Assembly: GCF_036195325.1 (NCBI RefSeq)
Contig: NZ_CP108101.1
Coordinates: 1,674,001-1,738,000 of the forward strand
Source of the DNA: Streptomyces sp. NBC_00234
Lineage (GTDB): Bacteria; Actinomycetota; Actinomycetes; Streptomycetales; Streptomycetaceae
Direction: 5' to 3'
DNA length: 64,000 nucleotides
The notes beneath the pieces were generated by a model that did no database searches, was not told the origin of the DNA, and was given only the letters and a program-made list of their open reading frames with translations. Position numbers and translations under genes: made by a program. How positions within the stretch are numbered: position 1 is the first letter of the stretch; every line of letters starts with the position of its first letter. Positions 1 to 7,961 of the stretch are shown one piece after another.

Positions 1-271
1 TGCAGAAGCGCAGGATGCCCCGGACGATCGGGTCGAAGAGGCCGACGTCGATCATGACGCCGAAGTAGACGATGGCGAACATGAGCATCGCGGCGGTCGG
101 CGCGAGATTGCCGACGCCTTCGATGACGTAGTCGCCGAGCTTCGCTCCCTGCCCGACGGCGACGCAGAACAGTGCGGGGATCAGGACCAGCGCCGCGATC
201 GGCGACATCTTCTTCGTCATGATCAGGACCAGGAAGGTCGCGATCATGGCAAATCCGAGGATTGTCAGCAT
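1..271 (-). CDS. CitMHS-family citrate-divalent cation/H+ symporter (N-terminal part)
   Basis: Only the first 90 codons are in the window; the gene runs off the left edge. The N-terminus reads as alternating hydrophobic helices: MLTILGFAMIATFLVLIM, then a TKKMSPIAALVLIPALF segment, then TAAMLMFAIVYFGVMIDVGL followed by FDPIVRGILRF. This matches the start of CitMHS transporters, which import citrate complexed with Mg2+ or other divalent cations. It is an integral membrane protein. The start is the ATG at 271; no strong ribosome site precedes it. A tripartite tricarboxylate transporter (tctABC) lies 23 kb away, so the locus has two routes for citrate-like acids. The family call rests on the N-terminal third only. 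Confidence 0.8.
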   Translation of the reverse strand, partial: MLTILGFAMIATFLVLIMTKKMSPIAALVLIPALFCVAVGQGAKLGDYVIEGVGNLAPTAAMLMFAIVYFGVMIDVGLFDPIVRGILRFC

Positions 272-279
272 GTGGGGTA

Positions 280-333
280 CCTAACGTTCACCTTTGAACT
301 CCCACCGGAGTCGGCGGTCCGGATGACGTTAGG
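280..333. promoter_or_regulatory. Inverted repeat in the promoter region of the citrate transporter
   Basis: CCTAACGT (280-287) and ACGTTAGG (326-333) are perfect 8-bp arms separated by 38 bp, directly upstream of the CitMHS start. The spacing suits two sites for a dimeric regulator or a looped operator rather than a hairpin. The regulator is not identified; a response regulator of the CitB/DpiA type sits at 26458 but no link is shown. Confidence 0.3.
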
Positions 334-406
334 GCTCCCTTCACGGCGTTAACAAGATGTTGACGTGCGAGCAATACGAGCAAAACCCCAGGTCAACGAG
401 TTGTTG

Positions 407-2587
407 CTAGTCAACGGGGGTCACGGAGACCGGTACGGCGTTGAGCACGGCGGTGCCGGACAGCGGGTCGAGCAGCGTGCCGTCGAGCAGCTGGTTCACA
501 TTGACTCCGGGGGCGGCCGAGGCGACGGACATCCGGGTGCCGGGCCGGCTGTGCCCCCAGCCGTGCGGCAGGCTCACCACTCCGGCCCGTACCGCGTCCG
601 TGATCTCCGTCGGTGCCTCCACCGCGCCTCCGGCGGCCGTGACACGGGCGGTGGCGCCGTCCGTGAGGCCGATCCGGGCGGCGTCGTCGGGGTGGATCTG
701 CAGGGTGCAGACGTTCGTGCCACCACTCAGCGCGGCGACGTTGTGCATCCAGCTGTTGTTGGAGCGCAGATGGCGGCGGCCCACGAGGACGAGCCCGTCC
801 TGCTGCTTGTCCAGCGCCCGCCGGAGCCGGGGCAGATCCGCGGCGATCGCTGCCGGGAACAGCTCGATGCGCCCGCTGCGGGTCCTGAGCAGCTGCGGAA
901 CGCGGGGCTCCAGCGGCCCCAGGTCGATGCCGTGCGGATGGGCGAGGAGCCGGTCCAGGGTGAGGTCGTACGGGCCGAGGCGCAGCATCAGGTCGAGGCG
1001 CCGTTCGGGTCCGGTCGCGCCGGAGAGTTCGCCCGCGAGCTCCTTCGGCGCACCCGCCGCGGCGAGGGCGGTGTCGATGACCAGGTCGTCGACCGTGTGC
1101 GGCGCGGCGCCGTGCATCGCGCCGACGGCGAGGACGAGCCGGGCCAGGAGCTCGCTCTCGTCCATCCGGTCCGCCTCCAGGGGAACGGCCGGGCGGGTGT
1201 AGCGGGCCTGGTTGCGCACGGCGAGGGAGTTGAGCGCGAAGTCGAAGTGGGCGCTCTGCGAGGGCGGGGGCGGCGGCAGCACGACATCGGCGTGACGTGA
1301 GGTCTCGTTGAGATACGGATCGACGCTGACCATGAAGTCGAGTCCGCCGGCCAGCGCCCGGTCGAGCCGGTCGCCGTCCGGGGCGGAGAGTACGGGGTTG
1401 GCGGCGAGCACGAGCAGGGCGCGGATCCGGCCCTCCCCCGGCGTTTCGATCTCCTCGGCGAGCGCGGCGATGGGCAGTTCGCCCTTGGCCTCCGGGTGCC
1501 CGGAGACCCTGCTCGCCCAGCGGCCGAGGGCGAAGCCCTTGCCGGGCGCGGCCGGGCGGGGCGCGCGTCCGGTGGCGGACAGGGGGAACAGGGCGCCGCC
1601 GGGACGGTCGAGGTTGCCGGTCAGGATGTTGAGGACGTCGACGAGCCAGCTGGCGAGGGTGCCGTGCTCGACGGTGCAGCTGCCGATGCGCCCGTACACG
1701 GCGGCGGCGGGGGCGGCGGCCAGCTCGCGGGCGATCGCACGGATGGTCTCGGCGTCGACGTCGCATGCCGCGGCGACCGCTTCCGGGGTGAACTCCGCGA
1801 GTGCTTCGGTCAGTTCGTCCAGGCCGTCGAGGTGCTCGGTGAGCGGGCCCGGGTCCGCGAGCTTCTCCTCGACCAGGACGTGGGCGACGGCGGCGAGGAG
1901 CAGCGCGTCGGCACCGGGCCGGATCGGGACGTGCCGGTCGGCGAGCCGGGCGGTACGGGTGCGGCGCGGGTCGATGACGGTGAGGGTGCCGCCGCGCCGC
2001 CGCAGCGCCTTGAGCCTGCCCGGGAAGTCGGGGGCGGTGCAGAGACTGCCGTTCGATTCCAGGGGGTTGGCACCGATGAGCAGCAGATGGGCGGTGCGGT
2101 CGAGGTCGGGCACCGCGATGGCGTTCGCGTCGCCGAAGAGCAGTCCGGACGCGACGTGCTTGGGCATCTGGTCGAGCGTGCTCGCGGTGAAGACGTTGCG
2201 GGTACCGAGCGTCTTGAGCAGCACGGGCGGGTAGAGCGCGCCGGCCATCGTGTGCACGTTGGGGTTGCCGAGGACCACTCCGACGCTCTGCGCGCCGTGT
2301 TCCTCGATCAGCGCCGGGACGCGGGCGGCGATCGCGTCGAACGCCTCTTCCCAGGTCGCCGCCCGCAGGACCCCGTCCTCGCGGATGAGGGGGGTGCGCA
2401 GCCGGTCGGGGTCGGCGTCGAGCCCCCCGAAGGCCGCCCCCTTGGGGCAGATGAACCCCTGGCTGAAGACATCGTCCCGGTCACCTCTGGCACCGGTCAC
2501 GGACGTCCCCTCGATGGTGAGGGTGAGTCCGCAGGTGGCTTCGCAGAGGGGGCAGATACGCAGAGCGGTACGGGAGTCGGTGGACAT
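407..2587 (-). CDS. Molybdopterin-dependent oxidoreductase (formate dehydrogenase/nitrate reductase-like)
   Basis: The 726-aa product carries a 4Fe-4S cysteine set at the N-terminus (C12, C15, C19, C47: CPLCEATC then FICPKG). The molybdopterin oxidoreductase domain follows, with a C-terminal molydopterin dinucleotide-binding domain near residues 610-725 (VGRRHLRSNNSWMHN, LPHGWGHS). It belongs to the DMSO-reductase superfamily and is cytoplasmic, since no Tat signal precedes the cysteines. The start at 2587 is preferred over an upstream in-frame ATG because GGGGAGG sits 5 nt ahead of it. No partner electron-transfer subunit is adjacent. Similar single-subunit enzymes occur in many streptomycetes and their substrate is not established. 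Confidence 0.88.
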   Translation of the reverse strand: MSTDSRTALRICPLCEATCGLTLTIEGTSVTGARGDRDDVFSQGFICPKGAAFGGLDADPDRLRTPLIREDGVLRAATWEEAFDAIAARVPALIEEHGAQSVGVVLGNPNVHTMAGALYPPVLLKTLGTRNVFTASTLDQMPKHVASGLLFGDANAIAVPDLDRTAHLLLIGANPLESNGSLCTAPDFPGRLKALRRRGGTLTVIDPRRTRTARLADRHVPIRPGADALLLAAVAHVLVEEKLADPGPLTEHLDGLDELTEALAEFTPEAVAAACDVDAETIRAIARELAAAPAAAVYGRIGSCTVEHGTLASWLVDVLNILTGNLDRPGGALFPLSATGRAPRPAAPGKGFALGRWASRVSGHPEAKGELPIAALAEEIETPGEGRIRALLVLAANPVLSAPDGDRLDRALAGGLDFMVSVDPYLNETSRHADVVLPPPPPSQSAHFDFALNSLAVRNQARYTRPAVPLEADRMDESELLARLVLAVGAMHGAAPHTVDDLVIDTALAAAGAPKELAGELSGATGPERRLDLMLRLGPYDLTLDRLLAHPHGIDLGPLEPRVPQLLRTRSGRIELFPAAIAADLPRLRRALDKQQDGLVLVGRRHLRSNNSWMHNVAALSGGTNVCTLQIHPDDAARIGLTDGATARVTAAGGAVEAPTEITDAVRAGVVSLPHGWGHSRPGTRMSVASAAPGVNVNQLLDGTLLDPLSGTAVLNAVPVSVTPVD

Positions 2588-2719
2588 GGGTCCTCCCCGG
2601 GTGGGCAGCGGCGACACGCGGACAGGGCGAGCATACCGACCGGTACGGATGGTGGGGAGGTGTGTGCGGCTCCGATCCTTCGGGGGTGCGGCTCCGATCC
2701 AACGGGGGGTGCGGCGGGA

Positions 2720-2887
2720 CCTAGGGTCTTTCGTTTGGATCAGGCCGGATCAGGGAGCGGGGTCTGGTGTGGGCAGCTGCAAGGCGGAGGAGGGAGTCGA
2801 CGCGGAGCGTCGGCGACCGACGACAACGCCGCAGGTGCGCGCGCCAGGGCACGCGAGCCCGGCATGATCCGAACGAGAGGCCCTAGG
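2720..2887. repeat. MITE-like intergenic element with 29-bp imperfect terminal inverted repeats
   Basis: The 168-bp segment starts CCTAGGGTCTTTCGTTTGGA and its other end, read on the minus strand, starts CCTAGGGCCTCTCGTTCGGA. The two ends are inverted repeats of about 29 bp (to GGCCGG/TGCCGG) with roughly five mismatches. It has no coding capacity and fills most of the gap between the oxidoreductase start and the tetR stop. The outer CTAGGG..TCGT block recurs in the hairpin at 11449-11507. I recall similar sequences between genes of many streptomycetes, but copy number cannot be checked here. Confidence 0.6.
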
Positions 2888-2893
2888 CGCCCG

Positions 2894-3514
2894 TCAGCCG
2901 AGGGCGCGGGCCAGATACGACCTGAGCAGGTGACGCGTCTCCTCCACGATGGCCGGATCCCCGGACGGATCGGCCCGGAAGGCCAGTTGGAACAGTGCGT
3001 CGGCGGCCTCGACGCAGACGAGGATCATGCGGAGCAGGTCCTCGTCCGGGATGCGGCCGAGATGGGCGGCGAGCAGTTCCGCCAGACGTCCCGCGACCCG
3101 GACGTTGGCGTCGCCGCCCGAGTCCTGGGCGGGCGAGGGGGCCCCGAAGTCGACCAGGGCGAAGCCGGGGGCCGAGCGCTTCATGGCCAGGTACTCGTCG
3201 AGCACGGCATCGATGGCGGCGCGCCAGTCGCCGGCCGGGATCGAGCCGAGGCGGGCCGTGATGCGCTCGGCGTAGCTGTCGAGATTGCGGTGGGCGAGGG
3301 CGTCGACCAGGGCCCGCTTGTTGGAGAAGAACCGGTAGACGGAGCCGATGGGCACTTCGGCGCGCACGGCGACGGCCCGGGTGGACAGCTGCTCGTAGCC
3401 CACCTCGTCGAGAAGCTGGGCGCAGGCGTCGAGTATCCGGGCGAGGCGTTCGGCACTGCGCTGCTGCACGGGGGCGCGGCGGAGGCTGGTATTCGCATGG
3501 GGCACGGGCTCCAT
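2894..3514 (-). CDS. TetR/AcrR family transcriptional regulator
   Basis: 206 aa. The N-terminal helix-turn-helix is clear at about residues 16-62: RILDACAQLLDEVGYEQLST, then AVRAEVPIGSVYRFFSNKRA with the family's Y-x-x-F-x-x-K/R-A-L end. The rest is an all-helical ligand domain that I cannot assign to a named subgroup. The ATG at 3514 follows GAGGAGGG at about 11 nt. It is separated from the membrane protein operon upstream by a hairpin terminator, so it is probably transcribed separately. The target is unknown; the divergent side holds no gene. Confidence 0.85.
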   Translation of the reverse strand: MEPVPHANTSLRRAPVQQRSAERLARILDACAQLLDEVGYEQLSTRAVAVRAEVPIGSVYRFFSNKRALVDALAHRNLDSYAERITARLGSIPAGDWRAAIDAVLDEYLAMKRSAPGFALVDFGAPSPAQDSGGDANVRVAGRLAELLAAHLGRIPDEDLLRMILVCVEAADALFQLAFRADPSGDPAIVEETRHLLRSYLARALG

Positions 3515-3537
3515 GATGCCGTGGGCCCTCCTCTCCC

Positions 3538-3560
3538 GGGTGGGCGGTGACCGCCCACCC
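3538..3560. terminator. Hairpin terminator after the membrane-protein operon
   Basis: GGGTGGGCGGT (3538-3548) and ACCGCCCACCC (3550-3560) form an 11-bp perfect stem. It lies just past the stop of the membrane-protein gene at 3562 and ahead of the tetR start at 3514, so it should end the minus-strand beta-helix operon. Confidence 0.6.
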
Positions 3561-3561
3561 G

Positions 3562-4848
3562 TCAGGCGATGAGCAGGGTCAGCCCTCCGATGGTGTACGC
3601 GATCATCAGGATGAGCAACGGCAGTTGCCCCGCGACGGCGCGTCCCGCCGGGAACAGCCGGACGGACCGGTCGTGAGCGGCGACGACACCGAGGACGTGG
3701 CCGAGGACGACGGCGGCGACCTGGAGGACGGCGAGCCCGCCCGGCCCCAGGGGCGGTTCGGGCGTGGCCGGACGGTCGGTGCCGGATGCCATCAGGACCG
3801 TACGCGGCCCTTCGGTGACGAAGAGTGTGAAGTAGTGGGCGACGAGATAGCCCAGCGCGATGGGGACGAGCGAGTGGGCGAAGGCGGTGAGGGGGTGCGG
3901 CAGGGGGCCGCAGATCAGCCGGGTGGCTCCGGCGCAGAGGGCGTAGAGAGCGGCGACGAGGGCGACGGCGCCGAGGAGTCCGAGGGTGGCGGCGGCGGTG
4001 CGGCCGAGGGGCGAGGTCTGTACGGCGGAGATCCAGGACGGGGCGTCGGAGAAGCCGTCGTAGGCGGTGGAGCCGAGCAGGACACAGACGGCGGCGACGA
4101 GACCGGGGACCTGGGGGGTGCCGTCGAGACCGTTGAAGGGGGAACGCAGGACGAGGCGCCGGTCGGCCGGCCTGCGGCCGAGCGGGGAGAGCCGGGCGAG
4201 CAGCCCGGAGTAGACCTCGAAGGCATCGGCGTGGTCGAACCAGCGCGAGCCGTGGCGGGCGGCGCCCACCCCCTGGCACACGGCGTAGAGGGTGAGGAAG
4301 AGGAGGAGGGCGCCGCTCGACGCGGGTTCGGGGGCCACGAGTTCCAGCCAGGTGAAGGCGAGGAGCCCTGCGGCGGCCGGCCACAGACCCAGGCGTACGG
4401 GGACCGGGCGGCCCGCACCGGGATCGCGGCCGAGGACCCGGCACACGAGGAGGTGCAGGGTGCGCAGGGGGTTGAGCAGGCGCCAGACGGGGCCGAGGAG
4501 GAGCGAGGCGGGGACGAGCCCGACCCATAGGAGTACGTAGACCGAGCCCGCCGCCGGGTTGCGCTCCGGGTCGTCCGGTCCGAGCAGGAGGCTGCCCAGC
4601 ACGAACAGGGCGGCGGCCAGGCCGAGTCCGCGCGCCGCGGCCCGGGTCGGCCCGGCGTCGGCGAGGCGCTGGAGGGCGAGGGGAAGGGCGCGGCCCGCCT
4701 CGTCGCCGCGGAAGCGGGAGGCGGACCAGAGCAGGCCGAGGGCGAGGAAGGAGACGAAGAGCGCCGCGAAGGCACCGGCGAAGGCGTAGAAGGGGGACAG
4801 CGGCAGATCGTGCCGGGAGCCGACGCCATGGGCGAGGACGCCCGTCAC
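3562..4848 (-). CDS. Polytopic membrane protein of the beta-helix operon
   Basis: 428 aa with about ten predicted hydrophobic segments, beginning with PFYAFAGAFAALFVSFLALG after a short loop. Conserved-looking soluble patches include PVWRLLNPLRTLHLL and RWFDHADAFEVYSGLLARLS. No transporter or enzyme family is recognised with confidence. The ATG at 4848 overlaps the stop of the lipoprotein gene (ATGA), so the two are translationally coupled. With the secreted beta-helix protein and the cupredoxin-like lipoprotein it forms one transcription unit; the layout suggests an envelope function. It ends at the hairpin at 3538-3560. Confidence 0.75.
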   Translation of the reverse strand: MTGVLAHGVGSRHDLPLSPFYAFAGAFAALFVSFLALGLLWSASRFRGDEAGRALPLALQRLADAGPTRAAARGLGLAAALFVLGSLLLGPDDPERNPAAGSVYVLLWVGLVPASLLLGPVWRLLNPLRTLHLLVCRVLGRDPGAGRPVPVRLGLWPAAAGLLAFTWLELVAPEPASSGALLLFLTLYAVCQGVGAARHGSRWFDHADAFEVYSGLLARLSPLGRRPADRRLVLRSPFNGLDGTPQVPGLVAAVCVLLGSTAYDGFSDAPSWISAVQTSPLGRTAAATLGLLGAVALVAALYALCAGATRLICGPLPHPLTAFAHSLVPIALGYLVAHYFTLFVTEGPRTVLMASGTDRPATPEPPLGPGGLAVLQVAAVVLGHVLGVVAAHDRSVRLFPAGRAVAGQLPLLILMIAYTIGGLTLLIA

Positions 4849-5723
4849 CGGACGACGAGCTGGGTCAGCAGCAGCCCGGACTCGTGCGTCTCGACCTCGA
4901 AGAGTCCGGTGCGGTCGGCGGTGAGGGTGAGGGTGGCGGTTCGTCCCGCGGGCAGCCGGAGCTCCTTGTCGTAGCCGTGGACGTGGAGGGTGTCGGCACG
5001 GTCACTGCGGACCCGGAGCACGATCCGGTCGCCCTTCTTCACCTCGGTGCGGCCGGGCGCGGGACGGACGGCGCCTTCGGTGACCTCGATGTCCACGCTC
5101 CGGTCGGCCGTCCCCGGAGAGCCGGTGGCGCCGGTCGTGCCGGTAGTGCCGGTCGTGAGCGGGATGGTGGCCCGGATCGGCTTTCCGTCGACGGCCCATG
5201 CCGTGTGGTCGTCCGCGTACAGTCCGGCGGTGAGGGATCCCTTGCCGTCCGCCCCACGGACCAGGGCGGCGGGAAGGTGGTACCAGGGGCCGTAGAGCCG
5301 GGCCACGGGGCGGCCGTCGACGAACAGGCGGGCGTGGCCGCGCCCGGGGAGGGCGGCCCCGCCGACGCTGTCCGGGGTGAAGCGGAAGTCGCTCACGGAC
5401 AGATGGACGTTCCAGCCGTCCTCGGAGTCGGGCCGGGCGGAGAGCGTGAGCCCGGGGGCGTCGGCCGCGTCCACCTGCCGCAGCCGGTGCCCGGTTCCGT
5501 CCTCGGCGGCGAGGAGGCGGCCCACCGCGCCCTCGGCCTGCTCGTGGCCGGTGCCGGGCTTGTGGTGCGTGGTGGCCCGCCCGCCGCAGCCACCGGCGCC
5601 CAGCACGAGTCCGGCCGCGAGGAGGAGGGCGGCGCCCCGCCCGAACCCCGACCGCCCGAACCCGGACCGCCCGGGCCCCCGCCGCACCTGCCGCGCCGCG
5701 CCCGGCGAAGGAACGCGCCTCAC
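4845..5723 (-). CDS. Probable lipoprotein with C-terminal cupredoxin-like domain
   Basis: 292 aa from a GTG start that overlaps the stop of the upstream gene (GTGA), with GGGGAG 6 nt ahead. The N-terminus has several Arg pairs, a hydrophobic stretch (GAALLLAAGLVLGAGGC) and a possible lipobox cysteine; the -3 residue is not ideal. The last 90 residues resemble a cupredoxin fold: KKGDRIVLRVRSDRADTLHV, HGYDKELRLPAG, then a final TGLFEVETHESG strand. Copper ligands are incomplete: His residues are present, but I see no Cys/Met pair. It is probably an extracytoplasmic membrane-anchored protein working with the beta-helix protein upstream. Function unknown. Confidence 0.75.
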   Translation of the reverse strand: MRRVPSPGAARQVRRGPGRSGFGRSGFGRGAALLLAAGLVLGAGGCGGRATTHHKPGTGHEQAEGAVGRLLAAEDGTGHRLRQVDAADAPGLTLSARPDSEDGWNVHLSVSDFRFTPDSVGGAALPGRGHARLFVDGRPVARLYGPWYHLPAALVRGADGKGSLTAGLYADDHTAWAVDGKPIRATIPLTTGTTGTTGATGSPGTADRSVDIEVTEGAVRPAPGRTEVKKGDRIVLRVRSDRADTLHVHGYDKELRLPAGRTATLTLTADRTGLFEVETHESGLLLTQLVVR

Positions 5724-7813
5724 GACGGCTCCCCCTCGGCGGCGCCCACGCCCACGCCTTCCGTGCGGTCGGCACGCTCCGTACCGTCCGGACCGCCGCC
5801 GTCGTCCCCGGCCTCCGGCTTCGCACCGCCGCGGGCCGCGGCGGCCACGGCCCAGATCACCCAGACCACACCGAGCAGCGTGCGGAGCCATGCGGGGCTC
5901 AGCGGGATCCACGGAATCATCAGGACCGCCTTGTCGAAGGCGTCGAGGAGCGTGAGTGCGCCCAGCACCACGGTGGTCCAGCCGAAAGCGGGCCGCTCGC
6001 GCCGCAGGGCGAGGCCGGTGCCGCTCCACCACACGCCGATCAGCAGCAGCGCCGCCGCCGGCAGATACGAGGAGGTGAGCCCCGTGGTCGAACCGGCCAC
6101 GTCCAGCACGAGGCCGATCGCACCCAGCACGGTCACCACCGTCGCCGTGCGGTCGTGGCGCAGCCGGCGCCACCACAGCACCCCCCCGACCAGGGCGAGC
6201 ACCACCGCGGTGCCCAGGGCCGCCTGCACCTCGATGCGCTCGATGCCCCGCGCCCCGTACCAGTCGCAGCCGGAGGGCAGTCGCCGGGCCTGCACGCTGT
6301 AATCGGCGCAGACCAGCAGCTGGGCGAGCTTCACCGGTTCGCCGGCCAGCCGGTCCGCGCCGCCCGACACCGCGCCGCGTTCCTTCCCGCACTCGGGCAG
6401 GGTGCGCGGGGTCGAGGCCCCGGTCCCGGGCTGCCAGCAGTTGCCCTCGCCCTGGCCGTCCCACCACACGTCGGTGCCGTTGGGCCGGGCCTTGCCGTCG
6501 CGGTCCGTGCCGAGGTGGTTCCCGGCGTACCGGTTGTGGTGCGAGGTGTCGGTCTGCTTGGACAGTGCCTCCTCGCCCCGGATGAAGGCGGGGACGGCGC
6601 TCAGGAAGAAGGCGGCGCGCTCGTGGCCGTAGATCCAGTTGTTCTCGTAGAGGTTCCAGTTGCCGCCCGCGGTGATGATGCCGGTGCCCGGCGGCATGGA
6701 GATCTGCGGGCAGACCACCCCTTGCTCGTAACCGCGCTCGACGGGCGGCTTGGCACAGGTGCCGTCCGCGACGTACGGGTAGTAGTCGGCGTTGTTGTCG
6801 TGGATCAGATTGCGCTCGAAACGGGCGTGGTTCTGCGGCAGGCCGGGGTGCCCGGGGAAGGCGCTGTCCATCGAGGCGCCCCCCATGTTGTGGTCGAACT
6901 CGTTGTCGTGGACGTAGACGGAGTCGCCCGCCGTGCCCGAGTACCCGACCATGTTGTGGTGGCTGCGGCAGCCCGTGATCTCGATGGCGTAGCGCGGTAC
7001 GTCGTAGCCGCGGGCGGTGTTGATGTCCGAGGCGCTGCCGGGATAGATGCCGGAGTCGCCGTTCCCGTACGACTCGCAGTTCTTGTACAGCCCGTGGTCG
7101 CTCGCGAAGGTCAGGAATCCGTACTCGTCGTTCCAGCGAGTGAGTACGTCGTCGATGACGAAGCCGTCCTGGGCCAGCACGTACAGGGAGTTGAAGGTGG
7201 TCCGCTGGGCGGTGAAGTTCTTGAAGTAGATCCCGTCGGACTTGTCGGCGCGGACCGCGTTGAGCTTCTGGTACTTGGCGTCGATGACCACGTCCGTGCG
7301 CTCGGCGCCCGTGCCCTCGATCTGGAGGTCCTTCTTGCCGAGGATCGCGACCAGGTTCTGGTTGTGCGGGCACTGCTTCTGCTGGGCGTAGCTGAGGATC
7401 TGGTAGCCGAGCTGCGACTGGGGGGCCTTCAGCCGGGCGCAGTCCCCGGCCGGTGCGGCCAGTGAGGGCTCCTCCTCGTACAGGCCGGGGAGGATCGCGA
7501 TGGTCATGCCCGGCCTGCCGACCGCGTCGACGGCCTGCTGGAGATGCCGGTAGCCGGACTTCCGGCAGCGCTCGAACAGGTCGAGGTTGCGGGCCTTCAG
7601 CGGCGCGGGGAAGGCGGATATCCGCCGGGTGAAGTCCGCCCGGTCGGTCTTGCAGACCAGCAGATCGGGTGCGCCGGTGCGGAGGACGGGGACACTGCCC
7701 GTTCCGTCGGGCAGGGCGACAGGACGTTCCTCGTGCGCCTGGGCGGCAGGGGCCGTCAGAAGCGCGGCGGCGAGGGCCGCCAGAACCACCAGAAGTCTTC
7801 GTGTCCACGACAT
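5720..7813 (-). CDS. Secreted right-handed parallel beta-helix protein with C-terminal membrane region
   Basis: 697 aa. Residues 1-26 are a Sec signal peptide (RRLLVVLAALAAALLTAPAA, cleaved near AQA|HEE). Residues about 150-420 contain short repeats of the pectate-lyase/NosD type: ENNWIYGHERAAFF, YVHDNEFDHNMGG, ERNLIHDNNADYY, YENNW. Cysteines recur through the ectodomain. From about residue 525 there are several transmembrane segments (LGTAVVLALVGGVLWW onwards), ending in an acidic cytoplasmic tail. Beta-helix proteins of this kind bind or cut polysaccharides, and NosD members take part in copper delivery; the role here is unknown. It heads a three-gene operon in which every junction overlaps by 4 bp. 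Confidence 0.82.
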   Translation of the reverse strand: MSWTRRLLVVLAALAAALLTAPAAQAHEERPVALPDGTGSVPVLRTGAPDLLVCKTDRADFTRRISAFPAPLKARNLDLFERCRKSGYRHLQQAVDAVGRPGMTIAILPGLYEEEPSLAAPAGDCARLKAPQSQLGYQILSYAQQKQCPHNQNLVAILGKKDLQIEGTGAERTDVVIDAKYQKLNAVRADKSDGIYFKNFTAQRTTFNSLYVLAQDGFVIDDVLTRWNDEYGFLTFASDHGLYKNCESYGNGDSGIYPGSASDINTARGYDVPRYAIEITGCRSHHNMVGYSGTAGDSVYVHDNEFDHNMGGASMDSAFPGHPGLPQNHARFERNLIHDNNADYYPYVADGTCAKPPVERGYEQGVVCPQISMPPGTGIITAGGNWNLYENNWIYGHERAAFFLSAVPAFIRGEEALSKQTDTSHHNRYAGNHLGTDRDGKARPNGTDVWWDGQGEGNCWQPGTGASTPRTLPECGKERGAVSGGADRLAGEPVKLAQLLVCADYSVQARRLPSGCDWYGARGIERIEVQAALGTAVVLALVGGVLWWRRLRHDRTATVVTVLGAIGLVLDVAGSTTGLTSSYLPAAALLLIGVWWSGTGLALRRERPAFGWTTVVLGALTLLDAFDKAVLMIPWIPLSPAWLRTLLGVVWVIWAVAAAARGGAKPEAGDDGGGPDGTERADRTEGVGVGAAEGEPS

Positions 7814-7872
7814 GTGCCGGAGAGTAGAGCATTGTTCAGCTTTTTGAACCCCCCTGTGCGCGACGAATGCCG

Positions 7873-7912
7873 TTGACGCGCTCTGTTCTGATTCCTACGG
7901 TTGACCATAGGA
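7873..7912 (+). promoter_or_regulatory. hmgA promoter with overlapping inverted repeat
   Basis: TTGACG (7873-7878) and TACGGT (7896-7901) are separated by 17 bp, a good HrdB-type promoter. An inverted repeat TCCTA (7893-7897) ... TAGGA (7908-7912) covers the -10 box and the predicted start point. A repressor bound there would block transcription. hmgA begins about 55 nt downstream. Confidence 0.5.
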
Positions 7913-7961
7913 TTCCTCGTTCAAGGGGTCCGCGGGATTCCGATCGCACCGGGAGCGCATC

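Noticed and set aside
1496..3550. Long plus-strand frames opposite the molybdopterin oxidoreductase and TetR genes
   Set aside because: They are antisense shadows caused by high GC: composition is Gly/Arg/Ala-rich, no domain is visible, and the minus-strand frames carry clear family motifs.
2894..4528. A single 544-aa minus-strand frame covering tetR and part of the membrane gene
   Set aside because: Only its last 206 residues make sense (TetR). The first part is an out-of-frame reading of the membrane-protein gene.
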